From: Gautieria morchelliformis
Taxonomy: Eukaryota > Basidiomycota > Agaricomycetes > Gomphales > Gomphaceae
Reading direction: 5' to 3'
NCBI GenBank assembly: GCA_015179125.1
Contig: WHVA01000323.1
Span: 1 to 64,000 of the forward strand
Length of the DNA: 64,000 nt
The number at the start of each line of letters is the position of its first letter. Position 1 is the first letter of the stretch. The position numbers and the translations under genes are program-made. Positions 21,572 to 31,544 of this stretch are shown piece by piece. The notes beneath the pieces were generated by a model that was not told the DNA's origin, did not search any database, and worked only from the letters and a program-made list of their open reading frames with translations.

Positions 21572-23697
21572 GTCCCATGTCCCCCCTGGAATGTGGCAGG
21601 CAGAATGGATCTTGCGCCTAAGTTGTTTGGATCTCTGTCATTGTCATTGCGATGAAAGGCATCCATCATCTGGTTATACATCTCAGCACGGAGAGTGTGT
21701 TGATTTCTCCTGATCCACCACAGCCTGCTTTGCTCTGCAGCAGCCCAGGAGTCTACAATGTACTGCTTTAATAATTTGCCAGCACGCAGGAGTGTTGTAG
21801 GTTCTTCTGTTCTCTGGAAGAGACGATAGGAATGGAACTGAATTTGGGTGACACGCCCACTTCGCTCACGCCCGTCTGGTAATTGGCAATAGCGAATACC
21901 AGGTTGCCACCCCAACTCTCCCCTGGGAAAGAGAAAGACATAGTGAAGAGAGGCATAGTTTGGATTCATATCGGATACCCTTTTAAAACGTCCACCTTTG
22001 AGCTGGACAATAATATCCCTAGGTTCAGGGATGATGCCATCTCCAGGAAGAACCACCGCAATCTCATCCGCAGTAGGGATATTATACCTCCTAGGATCCC
22101 TGTGTTCCCTGTATGTGAGCCTAGCCCGGATCTCACCATTCTGTCCCTGAGCTCTGAGCCTCTCGGCCGCTTGTCTATATATGGGAACATGAGGATTGCA
22201 TAGGAGGAGCATTTCCTGCAAGTCTCCCATGATAGTTGGAGACAGACCTGGGTTACGCGTGTTCCTCTGTGCCAAAGCCAATGCTGGATCATATATATAA
22301 AGTTGGGCATACTGTATCCGCCTCCCAAGGTTAGGGATGAGAGAGCCATGAGTATGATACAGTTCGCCCTGCAGCTTGAGGACATATGGACCACGACCCT
22401 CCCGAAGCAAATCTAGATCAAACTCGGCTCCCAAGGAAGTGAATGCAAATGCAGCATTGTACTGCCTGATGTTCTTGCGAAACTGTTTGGCCTCAGGGTC
22501 CTGGCCCTCTAAGAGCCGTCTCAATGGCTGAGGGAGCACTGGCAGCTCTGGAAGCTGCACCTTTCCTTCCATACAGAAATCACCAAATCTGGGCCGCCGA
22601 TTTGAGGATTTCTGCAGGCGTTCTGCCATCCAGTGTAATGCTCCACAGTCAGGGCAGGGAATAACCATGGGACCCAGATCATGACGCTGCACATCTGCCT
22701 CAATTATTTTAGAGCGACTGAGTGGAATAGGAGGAGGAGGTCGCTGAGGACGCTGCCGAGGTACAGGGAGTGGCTGAGGAGGCTGAGGAGGTGCAGGGAG
22801 CGGCTGAAGAGGCTGTGGAGCTGCAGGGAGTGGCTGAGGAGGCTGAGGAGGAGCAGGGAGTGGCTGAGGAGGCTGAGGAGGTGCAGGGAGTCGCTGAAGA
22901 GGCTGCAAAAGCGCAGGGAGTAGCGGCGGCATTGGTCTTATTGCATTGGCATGAGCACGCAATGCTGCCACTCCTGCAGAACCTACTACAGGTTGTCTAG
23001 GAGCCGGTTGTAAAGGTGCCTGCCTGGGTCTTCCCAAGGGCTGTGCTGGGATAGGCTGTATACCAGCAGTGTGAGCACGCAAATCTGCCACCGCTGTAGA
23101 GCCTACTACAGGTTGTCCAATTCCAGCCGCCTGAGCACGCAACTGAGCAATTGCTGCAGAACCTACTACAGGAGCTGGCTGTCCAGTGTCAGGCCTATTT
23201 CTTCTGAGGGGCTGTAATCGTGGGATAGCTGCTAACTGTGCACGAAGGGCTGTCACCTGCTCTCCAGGACTGGGATCAGGTGGATATGATGACCCCGCAA
23301 GCGTAGGAGGGCGCAATGGAGCTGGCTGTACAGGGTCTGGCCTATGTCCTCTCAGGGGCTGCCATGGTGTGATAACTGCTAACTGAGCACGAAGGGATGC
23401 CACCTGCTCTGTAGGACTGGGATCAGGAGCAAGTGATGGCCCCGCAGGCATTGGTGGACGTGATGGCCCTGCCACAGGTTGTTGAAAAGGATCGGCTGCA
23501 CTGCTTCTAGAAGGAGGGTGAGGGATGGCAAAAGGCGGTGGTGGAGGGGGTGGCTGGTTCTGAGGTCCAATATGCACTCTCCGACGCGCTCTCCGATGCC
23601 TGGGTGGTGTCATCACCTCCTGCCCCTCCCTCGCACTTTGACGCACCTGCCGACGGATGCTCTCTGGGGTAGATGGAGCCCTGAGAAATGCAGGCAT
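21499..23697 (-). CDS. RepHel N-terminal part, copy B (732 residues)
   Basis: Starts MPAFLRAPSTPES at an ATG. Residues about 45-350 are rich in Pro, Gln and Ala with near-repeats (VGSAAIAQLRAQ, QPPQPLPAPP). Then comes the Helitron_like_N region: CPDCGALHW, then GKVQLPELPVLPQPLRRLL, FRKNIRQYNAAFAFTSLGAEFD and NYASLHYVFLFPRGELGW. It ends in SILPATFQGG, the known family lead-in to Rep. A splice acceptor-like TTTCTCAG overlaps codons 4-6, preceded upstream by ATGTAAGT, so the real start in the mRNA might differ. Confidence 0.88.
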   Translation of the reverse strand: MPAFLRAPSTPESIRRQVRQSAREGQEVMTPPRHRRARRRVHIGPQNQPPPPPPPFAIPHPPSRSSAADPFQQPVAGPSRPPMPAGPSLAPDPSPTEQVASLRAQLAVITPWQPLRGHRPDPVQPAPLRPPTLAGSSYPPDPSPGEQVTALRAQLAAIPRLQPLRRNRPDTGQPAPVVGSAAIAQLRAQAAGIGQPVVGSTAVADLRAHTAGIQPIPAQPLGRPRQAPLQPAPRQPVVGSAGVAALRAHANAIRPMPPLLPALLQPLQRLPAPPQPPQPLPAPPQPPQPLPAAPQPLQPLPAPPQPPQPLPVPRQRPQRPPPPIPLSRSKIIEADVQRHDLGPMVIPCPDCGALHWMAERLQKSSNRRPRFGDFCMEGKVQLPELPVLPQPLRRLLEGQDPEAKQFRKNIRQYNAAFAFTSLGAEFDLDLLREGRGPYVLKLQGELYHTHGSLIPNLGRRIQYAQLYIYDPALALAQRNTRNPGLSPTIMGDLQEMLLLCNPHVPIYRQAAERLRAQGQNGEIRARLTYREHRDPRRYNIPTADEIAVVLPGDGIIPEPRDIIVQLKGGRFKRVSDMNPNYASLHYVFLFPRGELGWQPGIRYCQLPDGRERSGRVTQIQFHSYRLFQRTEEPTTLLRAGKLLKQYIVDSWAAAEQSRLWWIRRNQHTLRAEMYNQMMDAFHRNDNDRDPNNLGARSILPATFQGGHGTCRKTCRTLWPFQGSMVWPISLLP
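21580..21586 (-). promoter_or_regulatory. Possible -1 frameshift heptamer G GGG GGA in RepHel
   Basis: In the N-terminal frame the codons read CAG GGG GGA, so the heptamer sits as X XXY YYZ. A -1 step gives ACA TGG GAC ATG CAG and joins the Rep frame exactly at the point where the family sequence requires it. The same heptamer is in copy A at 4614-4608. A shared one-base loss is the plain alternative. Confidence 0.45.
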
Positions 23698-23813
23698 AAG
23701 AGTAGAGAGAGAATACAGATATCAATATCAGACTTACATTGCAAGCAGAATAAGGCAAACTCAGGGAAAAAAGGCTATGTGGGTATCTCAGACGGATTGC
23801 AAAGCCACTGATC

Positions 23814-24581
23814 CTAATATAAATACTGCAAACAGCAGATACAGTTACAAAAACTTACCAGAAAGGGGATAATACCCAGGTAGGGCATGCAGTAGTGACA
23901 GGACAAATGCACTTGAAAAGTGCCACAAAATGCCACAAAAGCAAAGTTATAGCAAATAACAACATAATAAGCATCAAGAAAAGGCAGATACAACAGCATA
24001 ACACTCACCAGAAACAGCCAGGTACTCAGTGCAGCAGTGACAGGACAAATATCACTTGAAAAGTGACTAAAAAAAGCCAAAAAAGCGAAATTAAAGCAAA
24101 TAACAACATAATAAGCATCACGAAAAGGTAGGTACAACAGCATAACACTCACCAGAAACAGCCAGGTACTCAGTGCAGCAGTGACAGGACAAATATCACT
24201 TGAAAAGTGACTAAAAAAAGCCAAAAAAGCGAAATTAAAGCAAATAACAACATAATAAGCATCAGGAAAAGGTAGGTACAACAGCATAACACTCACCAGA
24301 AACACCCAGGTACCCAGTGCAACAGTGACAGGACAAATCTCACTTGAAAAGTGCCTAAAAAAAGCCAAAAAAGCGAAATTATAAATAACAAACATAAAAA
24401 AAGGCAGTTTCAGTAGCATCAAACTCACCAAAAAGAACCTAGATAGGATGTTAATGGAAATGAAGCAGGTGGTGGGAGGGATGGGATGGGATGGGATGGG
24501 ATAGGATGATGGTAGAAGGAGGGCAGAGGGGACCGGCTGCGCAGCGTCTGCCAGGTCACCCAGCGCTGTACCGGCAAGCAC
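23814..24581 (-). CDS. Hydrophobic 48-residue repeat ORF or repeated exon-intron leader
   Basis: An open frame of 255 codons lies between the 5' end of Helitron B and the RepHel start. It has a serine/proline-rich start and then about 3.5 copies of a 48-residue hydrophobic unit (NFAFLAFFSHFSSDICPVTA, then LSTWLFLVSVMLLYLPF). The DNA period is exactly 144 bp. The same frame is open for 183 codons in copy A. On the other hand each unit has CTG|GTGAGTG and a T-rich tract ending TAG, so the region could be a set of duplicated leader introns. No family was recognised. Confidence is for an organised repeat, not for a protein. Confidence 0.35.
   Translation of the reverse strand: MLAGTALGDLADAAQPVPSALLLPSSYPIPSHPIPPTTCFISINILSRFFLVSLMLLKLPFFMFVIYNFAFLAFFRHFSSEICPVTVALGTWVFLVSVMLLYLPFPDAYYVVICFNFAFLAFFSHFSSDICPVTAALSTWLFLVSVMLLYLPFRDAYYVVICFNFAFLAFFSHFSSDICPVTAALSTWLFLVSVMLLYLPFLDAYYVVICYNFAFVAFCGTFQVHLSCHYCMPYLGIIPFLVSFCNCICCLQYLY
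23835..24440 (-). repeat. 144-bp leader repeats of Helitron B
   Basis: CTCACC anchors at 24004, 24148 and 24292 on the plus strand, exactly 144 bp apart. A last, shorter unit ends near 24424. Confidence 0.9.
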
Positions 24582-24875
24582 CAGAGACCGGTCGGTCTGG
24601 GCTCGCGGCTGCGCCGCTCGCTCCGCTGACCTAATTTTTACGTAACATTATTTGTAAGCGGCGCCCACAACCACCCACCCCCCGCGTTTAACTCTTAGAC
24701 TAGGTGGATACCCGCGCTTCGCGCGGGGGTGCAAGTCAAACGCCTCGGTAAGGTCAAACCCATCAGCAAGGTCAAACACCTTGGGTAAATCAAACTTGGG
24801 ATAAGTCAAACACATTCGGATAAGAAAATTTCATTCAGATAAGTAAAACACATCTTATTGATTGAAGGTAGGTAA

Positions 24876-25696
24876 TGTTATGACCATGCTGCTCGGCCAA
24901 CTCTGGTACCTCCATGCCTCCTCTGGCTCTATTCCGCAACGTCCACACTTTGACCTTTTGATCCCCTTGTTCTTTACTATTCACATACTTCCCCTTTGGA
25001 CTCTATTCACCGGCCTTCCCTACTTGACCCTTAGCATAGCAAGTCCAGAGCATCAGGAGATCCATTTGTTCCACCATCAATGTTACAACTGTTCCGCTCA
25101 ACCATCTCCGCCATATCCGCATATCCTCCGCACCACCTCTGCACCACCTCCGCACCACCTCCGACTCTATTCCACAACATCCGCATCATCTGCAACCCTC
25201 TACCTCGACCCTTGTGATTTCAGTACCCCTGGCCACCTCCATATACTGGTGCCCGTACTCGACCCTGAACACAGCAAGATACCATTTCCGTAATTCCGTT
25301 CCAGTTCCGACCTCTGGGAATTCCAATACGTAACAATCAATTAGACCCACATTCCCCTTGTTCTTTTGCCTATTGATTGTTCTTAGTTCTACCCGGCACC
25401 CCCTTGTAGTTCCTCTTGTTCCGTATTAGTTACGTACTCCATTTATCCTAGTTACTTTTGCTTGCACTGGAATTGCTTACCTCTACCTTCTGACATGTTG
25501 TCTCAGCTCTTTGTATAAAACCCAGTGATGTGTGCCTCTATTCTGCAATCAGATAATTGACTTTGATATGGGACTCCCTTTGCACTGTTTCCTATTCTTA
25601 CCACAGCAAGTACTTGCAAGGCCTCTGTCTCTCTGACCTCTGACTCCCAACTCGATTTCTGATATCCAACTTAACTCATTTCTTGACCCCTTACCT
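24876..25696 (+). mobile_element. LTR1, right end cut by Helitron terminator, carrying LTR2
   Basis: Begins TGTTATGACCATGCTG after GGTAA. It matches LTR1 to about ACCCCTTAC, where the inner Helitron end starts. Confidence 0.75.
25081..25335 (+). mobile_element. Solo LTR2 nested in LTR1 (internally deleted)
   Basis: Begins TGTTACAACTG and ends ACGTAACA, flanked by ATCAA at 25076-25080 and 25336-25340. The full-size copy at 30334 is 718 bp, so this one has lost its middle. Confidence 0.8.
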
Positions 25697-25728
25697 CTAG
25701 GTGGATACCCATGCTTCACACGGGGGTG
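25697..25728 (-). other. Internal decayed Helitron 3' terminator in E8
   Basis: CTAG is kept. The stem CCCGTGTGAAGCATGGG is imperfect on the minus strand. Confidence 0.65.
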
Positions 25729-25839
25729 TAGGTCAAACGCATTGGGTAAATCAAACTTGGGATAAGTAAAACACATCTCATTGCAATTGAAAGTAGCTAT
25801 AAGTAACACATCAAGATAGGTAATGACTCTACACATGTC

Positions 25840-26543
25840 TGCATGTGCCCAAGTATAGCGTGCATAGCATGTCCTCCATGCATAGCCTCGAATATAGCAT
25901 GCTTATTGTGTCCCTGGTTTGTAACATGACCCCACACATAACATGTCTCCAAGTATAGTGTGTGTAGCATGTCCTCCATGCATAGTGTGTCTCTATATGT
26001 AGCATGTCCCTGGTTTGTAGCATGTCCCCAAACATAGCGTGTCCCTAAATTATAGCATGTGTGTCCCCCATGCATAGTGTGTCCACATGTGTAGCATGTC
26101 CCTACATGTAGTGTGTGTAGCATCTCCCTCAAGTATAGTGTGCAAAGTGTGTCCCCCATGCATAACATGTCCCCCAAGTATAGCATGTGTAGAATGTGCC
26201 TGTTTGTAGTGTTTTCCGCACACATAGTGTGTGTAATGTGTCTCTTGTTTGTATTGTGTGCCCCAAGCATAGTGTGTCTGTCCCCAAGCATCGTGTGTCC
26301 CCACTCATAGTGTGTGTGTCCCCATGTATAGCCTGTCTGTCCCCAAGAATAGTGTGTCCCCACATGTAACATGCATGTCCCCATGCATAGCGTACATTCC
26401 CTTAAGCATAGGGTGCGTGTCCCCGCGCATAACATGCATGTCTCCAAGCATAACATGCGTGTCCCCATGCATAGTGTGTGTAGCATGCCCCTCAAGTATA
26501 GCATGCATAGCATGTCCCAATGGTATATGTAGCATATCCCCAA
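25840..26543. repeat. 21-bp minisatellite (MS1), shorter and more degenerate
   Basis: Same repeat as at 12288 with more length variants. Confidence 0.85.
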
Positions 26544-26574
26544 GGGCCTCAAAGTGAAGCAAGCAGAGGCTGTT

Positions 26575-26910
26575 ACTACTTATTAACTTTTAGCAAACTC
26601 AGGGACATGTATCACATATACAGACAGAAATAAAATAGTCAAGGAAACCATATTTAAGCAGCTGCTGTCATTAATTTTAACAAAGTCAGGATTATCTCAA
26701 AACCAATGTCCAGTACATTTAAGCTGAAGTTGTTATTAATTTTAGCAGAGTCAAGATTATGTATTTTTCGAAAAATGTCAAAGAAATGCACTGTACATTT
26801 AACCTGGAGCTGTTGTCAATTTTCATAAAGTCAGGATAATTTATTGACATCTGCGAAAAAATGTCAAAAAAAGTACAGTACATTGAAGCAGAAGCTGTTA
26901 TTAATGCCCA
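26575..26910. repeat. A/T-rich tandem repeats, unit about 80 bp
   Basis: Same array as at 13250, one unit partly deleted. Confidence 0.75.
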
Positions 26911-27344
26911 GCCAAAGCCAGAGAAACCCAGAGACTGACAGAGAAACCCAGAGCCCAGCCAAAGCCATAGTAAGCCAGCCACCAGTATAGCCAGAGAGGA
27001 GTGGCTGGTACTTAAGTGGCTTTACAGTAAATAAACCAATAAAACAAACCACATTTAAAAGCAGAATCTCATTAATTTTAGAGGGAACTTATTGATGTCT
27101 ATTTTAGAAAAAAACCTGAAAAATATTGATATTAAAATACATTTTTTTCAACAGTCTTTGGATGGTATTTAAATCTATTTTCGAAAAAAATCACCAAAAT
27201 ATAATGCACATGTGACAATACTATGATGAAAAAAAAAAAGAACTAATAAAATTACAAACACAAATAAAATAAAAAACATGGCAATGCATTAAACAAATGA
27301 TATTACCTACCAATAGAAAGCCAGCCAAGCAATAGACAGGCAGC

Positions 27345-27535
27345 CAGCTAAAGGAGGAGACAGCAGACAGAGCAGACAGCACCCAGAGCAGACAGAGCAC
27401 AGAGCAGACAGCGGACAGAGCACAGAGCAGACAGCACAGAGCACAGAGCACAGAGCAGACAGAGCACATAGCAGACAGAGCACATAGCAGACAGAGCACA
27501 TAGCAGACAGATCACATAGCAGACAGCAGACAGAG
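27345..27535. repeat. CAGACAG/AGCACAG short-period repeat
   Basis: Higher-order repeat of GCAGACAGAGCACATA at the right end. Confidence 0.8.
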
Positions 27536-27582
27536 GAATCGCCGGTTGGGCAGGTTCCTGGCGTTCCCTCCCTACCGTTCGG

Positions 27583-27657
27583 CGTTTATACCGCACGCGC
27601 GTGTCGTGCACGGACCACGCTCGCGTATGCGCGCTCTGGTCGCGAACGGGTCACGTG
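27583..27657 (-). promoter_or_regulatory. Promoter-like block of E8
   Basis: CACGTG at 27652-27657 and TATAAAC at 27590-27584 on the minus strand. A second CACGTG lies near 27728. Confidence 0.4.
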
Positions 27658-27997
27658 ACCGCTGCGCAGCGTTCTATGCTCGCGGCTGCGCCGCTCGCCG
27701 CTGACCTAATTTGGAACGCACACGGTCACGTGACCATGCTGCGCAGCGTTCTTGGCTCGCGGCTGCGCCGCTCGCGTCTGATTGGCCAGCTGACCAATGC
27801 TGACCTAAAACCTGACATAAGCACCGCCCACAACCACCCACCCCCCGCGTTTCACTCTTAGACTAGGTGGGTACCCGCGCTTCGCGCGGGGGTGCAGGTC
27901 AAGCACCTTGGTAAGGTCAAATGCATCAGTAAGGTCAAGTGAATCAGTAAGGTCAAGTGCATTGGGGTAAATAGGATCATGCAAAATATATCCCTGT

Positions 27998-28330
27998 TCA
28001 TATAGTATCATGAATCATGTATGCACCCATGGAACAGCCGAACATGCAGAGCTCTCTCTCGACCTCTGGGATGGGCCTCCCAGCGACTCTAGACATGAAA
28101 GTGGTAATAGTCTTGACTGAATCATCAGAGATTATAAGATTGTGCCTATTGTCATAATCAACAGCTTTCAAAGCTTGTGCATTGTGAAATAGATCCAATA
28201 GTGATCTTGGGGATCCTGAATTTTGACAATGTGGTTATATCGATATGCCAGCTGATCCTCCGGTGACACTCTCACAGAACCAGAAACAATACCAAAATCA
28301 GAAATGGGGGAAGACCCAAAGTGCAGTTGG
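27998..28330 (-). pseudogene. Captured gene fragment, copy 3
   Basis: Same fragment as in E3, with the same frame change. Confidence 0.5.
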
Positions 28331-28334
28331 ATAG

Positions 28335-28912
28335 CATGTCCTCACACGTAACATGGCCTCACAGGTAGCATGTCCGCACAGGTAGCGTGTCCTCACAGGC
28401 AGTGTGTCCCCAAACGTAGCATGCCCTCACAGGTAACGTGTCCCCACAGGTAGCGTGTCCTCACAGGTAGCGTGTCCCCAAACGTAGCGTGTCCTCACAG
28501 GTAGCGTGTCCTCACAGGCAGCGTGTCCCCACAGGTAGCGTGTCCCCACACGTAACGTGTCCTCACAGGTAGCGTGTCCTCACAGGTAGCGTGTCCCCAA
28601 ACGTAGCGTGTCCTCACAGGTAGCGTGTCCCCACAGGTAGCATGTCCTCACAGGTAGCGTGTCCTCACAGGTAGTGTGTCCCCAAACGTAACGTGTCCTC
28701 ACAGGTAGCGTGTCCCCACAGGTAGCGTGTCCTCACAGGTAGCGTGTCCTCACAGGTAGTGTGTCCCCAAACGTAACGTGTCCTCACAGGTAGCGTGTCC
28801 CCACATGTAACGTGTCCTCACACGTAACGTGTCCTCACAGGTAGCCTGTCCCCAAACGTAGCGTGTCCTCACAGGTAACGTGTCCCCACAGGTAGCCTGT
28901 CCTCACACATAT
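28335..28912. repeat. 17-bp minisatellite (MS2), longest copy
   Basis: Over thirty units. Larger blocks of several units are themselves duplicated near 28620-28800. Confidence 0.9.
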
Positions 28913-28919
28913 TAGGGAC

Positions 28920-29520
28920 ATGTATCAGTATCTATTTTGTGACATATATAAAATAGGAAAAGAAACCACATTTAAGCAGCTGTTCTTATTAATTTTAGCA
29001 AAGTCAGGATAATTCATTGATATTATCAGTATCTATTTTGTGACATATATAAAATATGAAAAGAAACCACATTTAAGCAGCTGTTCTTATTAATTTTAGC
29101 AAAGTCAGGATAATTCAATGATATCTATATTTATTTTTCAAACAAAGATAAAAAAACACACTACATTAAAACAGAAGTTGTTATCAACTTGAGCAAAGTG
29201 AGTATAAGTTATTGATATCCATTTGCAAAAAAATGTCAAAATAATTACAGGATAGTTAAGGTGGCTGTTATTGAGGTTAGCAAGTTTGAATTATTGATGT
29301 CTATTTGCGAAAAAATATCAAAAAAATGTACAGGATATTTAAGTTGGCTATTATTAAGGTTAGCAAGTTAGGTGTATTGATAGCAATTTGCGAAAAAATA
29401 TCAAAAAAATGTACAGGATATTTAAGTTGGCTATTATTAAGGTTAGCAAGTTAGGTGTATTGATAGCAATTTGCGAAAAAATATCAAAAAATATACAGAA
29501 CATTGAAGCAGAAGCTGGTG
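28920..29520. repeat. A/T-rich tandem repeats, unit about 80-100 bp
   Basis: Same array as in E4. Two adjacent units at about 29340-29500 are nearly identical. Confidence 0.8.
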
Positions 29521-29683
29521 TCAATTCACAGCCAAAGAAGCCCAGAGACACACAGAGACACACAGAAAGACACCCAGAGACACACAGAAAGACACCAAGA
29601 CACCAGCCAAAGCAGTAGTAAGCCCACCACAGCCAGAACACAGGAGGACACCAGTGGGAAGTGCGATTCTGCAGCATCGCTCT

Positions 29684-29747
29684 CTTTATACCAAGCGAAG
29701 GGTCGTGCACGGACCACCCTCGCGTATGGTCGCGAACCGGTCACGTG
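29684..29747 (-). promoter_or_regulatory. Promoter-like block of E9
   Basis: CACGTG at 29742-29747 and TATAAAG at 29690-29684 on the minus strand. Confidence 0.45.
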
Positions 29748-30128
29748 ACCTGGAACGCTGCTGCGCAGCGTTTGTAACTCGCGGCTGCGCTGCTCGCGCG
29801 CTCCGCTGACAAACTAATGACCAAGCATTGGTCAGCGGGCCCACAACCACCCACCCCCCGCGTTTAACTCTTAGACTAGGTGGATACCCGCGCTTCGCGC
29901 GGGGGTGCAAGTCAAACGCCTCGGTAAGGTCAAACACCTTGGTAAGGTCAAACGCCTCAGTAAGGTCAAACGCCTCAGTAAGGTCAAACGCATCAGCAAG
30001 GTCAAACACCTTGGGTAAATCAAACTTGGGATAAGTCAAACACATTCAGATAAGAAAATGTCATTCAGATAAGTAAAACGCATCTTATTGATTGAAAGTA
30101 GCTCTAAGTAACACATCAAGGTAGGTAA

Positions 30129-31412
30129 TGTTATGACCATGCTGCTTGACCAATTCTGGTACCTCCATGCCTCCTCTGGCTCTATTCCGCAATGTCCACA
30201 CTTTGACCTTTTGATCCCCTTGTTCTTTACTATTCACATACTTCCCCTTTGGACTCTATTCACCGGCCTTCCCTACTTGACCCTTAGCATAGCAAGTCCG
30301 GAGCATCAGGAGATCCATTTGTTCCACTATCAATGTTACGACTGTTCCGCTCAACCATCTCTGCCATATCCGCATATCCTCCGCACCACCTCTGCACCAC
30401 CTCCGCACCACCTCTGACACTATTCCACAACATCTGCACCATCCGCAACCCTCTACCTCGACCCTTGTGATTTCAGTACCCCTGGCCACCTCCAGATACT
30501 GGCCCCCGTACTCGACCCTGAACACAGCAAGATACCATTTCCGTAATTCCGTTTCTTCCGATGCCTATTGTAGTTACTCGCCTTGTTCTTTGCCATTGTA
30601 CTTACCCTACCCTGCACCCCCCTTGTCATCCCATTGTTCCGCATTAGTTACTTGCCCCGTATATCTCTCCGATTCCCACACTCTCCGGAATTGTCTTAGT
30701 ACCATACCATTGCCTGTTGCTTCAGCTCTTTGTATAAAACCCCCTCATGTATGTCTCCGTTTCTGCAATCAAATAATCGACTTTGATATGTGATTCCCTT
30801 CGCACTGTCTCTGCTAGTCTTGTCTCCCTCCGCTCTCGATCGCCTGTCCTCCGCCTCTTCCGCCTCCTCCGACCTTTGTTCTCTGACCCTCGAACCTTGC
30901 CTCTCAGTACTCTGTTCCCGACTTCTGCCTTCTCCAATATCCGCAAGTCAATCCCGAAATACTTAGGACGGTAGTTCATCAGGGGTGCAACACATAAGTT
31001 GAAGCCGTTGTCCTTTCCAGTTCCGACCTCTGGGAATTCCAATACGTAACAATCAATTAGACCCACATTCCCCTTGTTCTTTTGCCTATTGATTGTTCTT
31101 AGTTCTACCCGGCACCCCCTTGTAGTTCCTCTTGTTCCGTATTAGTTACTTACTCCATTTATCCTAGTTAGTTTTGCTTGCACTGGAATTGCTTACCTCT
31201 ACCTTCTGACATGTTGTTTCAGCTCTTTGAATAAAACCCAGTCATGTGTGCCTCTGTTCTGCAATCAGATAATTGACTTTGATATGTGACTCCCTTTTCA
31301 CTGTTTCCTGTTCTTACCACAGCAAGTACTTGCAAGGACTCTGTCTCTCTGACCTCTGCCTTCCAACTCGATTTCTGATATCCAACTTAACTGCATTCTT
31401 GAACTCTTACCT
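30129..31412 (+). mobile_element. LTR1 in E10, right end cut, carrying full LTR2
   Basis: Begins TGTTATGACC after GGTAA and is interrupted by LTR2 at ATCAA. The rest resumes at 31057 and stops at CTCTTAC before the inner terminator (CTAG 31413-31416). Confidence 0.75.
30334..31051 (+). mobile_element. Solo LTR2, full length, with 5-bp target duplication
   Basis: Begins TGTTACG and ends CGTAACA (perfect 7-bp inverted repeat), flanked by ATCAA (30329-30333, 31052-31056). TATA-like TTTGTATAAAACCC lies at about 30729. Confidence 0.9.
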
Positions 31413-31444
31413 CTAGGGGGATACCCATGCTTCACACGGTGGTG
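31413..31444 (-). other. Internal decayed Helitron 3' terminator in E10
   Basis: Same place and same damage as at 25697. Confidence 0.6.
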
Positions 31445-31544
31445 TAGGTCAAAAACATTGGGTAAATCAAACTTGGGATAAGTAAAACACATCTCATTGC
31501 AATTGAAAGTAGCTATAAGTAACACATCAAGATAGGTAATGTCT

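Larger units (their letters stand above)
18406..24699 (-). mobile_element. Helitron B, most complete RepHel element
   Basis: Runs on the minus strand from TCTAAGAGTTAAACG (24699) to CTAG (18409-18406) with a perfect hairpin. Both ends abut other Helitron ends: E6 at 18405 and the CTAG of E8 at 24700. All RepHel motifs are present in three overlapping open frames. If the two -1 steps are bridged during translation it could be active; otherwise it is a recent copy of a defective master. Confidence 0.92.
24700..27862 (-). mobile_element. Non-autonomous Helitron E8 with nested LTRs
   Basis: The outer CTAG (24703-24700) abuts Helitron B, and the 5' end TCTAAGAGTGAAACG is at 27862. Its own inner 3' terminator is at 25697, decayed. 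Beyond it lies an LTR1 that contains an LTR2, then a good outer terminator. The target of the LTR1 seen in E5 and E6 is unoccupied here at 25821. Confidence 0.8.
27863..29875 (-). mobile_element. Non-autonomous Helitron E9 with captured fragment
   Basis: A clean copy of the E3/E4 type, with intact CTAG and hairpin (27866-27863, minus) and TCTAAGAGTTAAACG at 29875. It abuts E8 and E10 directly. The 3' block and captured fragment match E3 almost base for base, which suggests recent copying. Confidence 0.88.

Noticed and set aside
27221-27611. Cys/Leu-rich minus-strand frames
   Set aside because: Products of the CAGACAG/AGCACAG short repeat.
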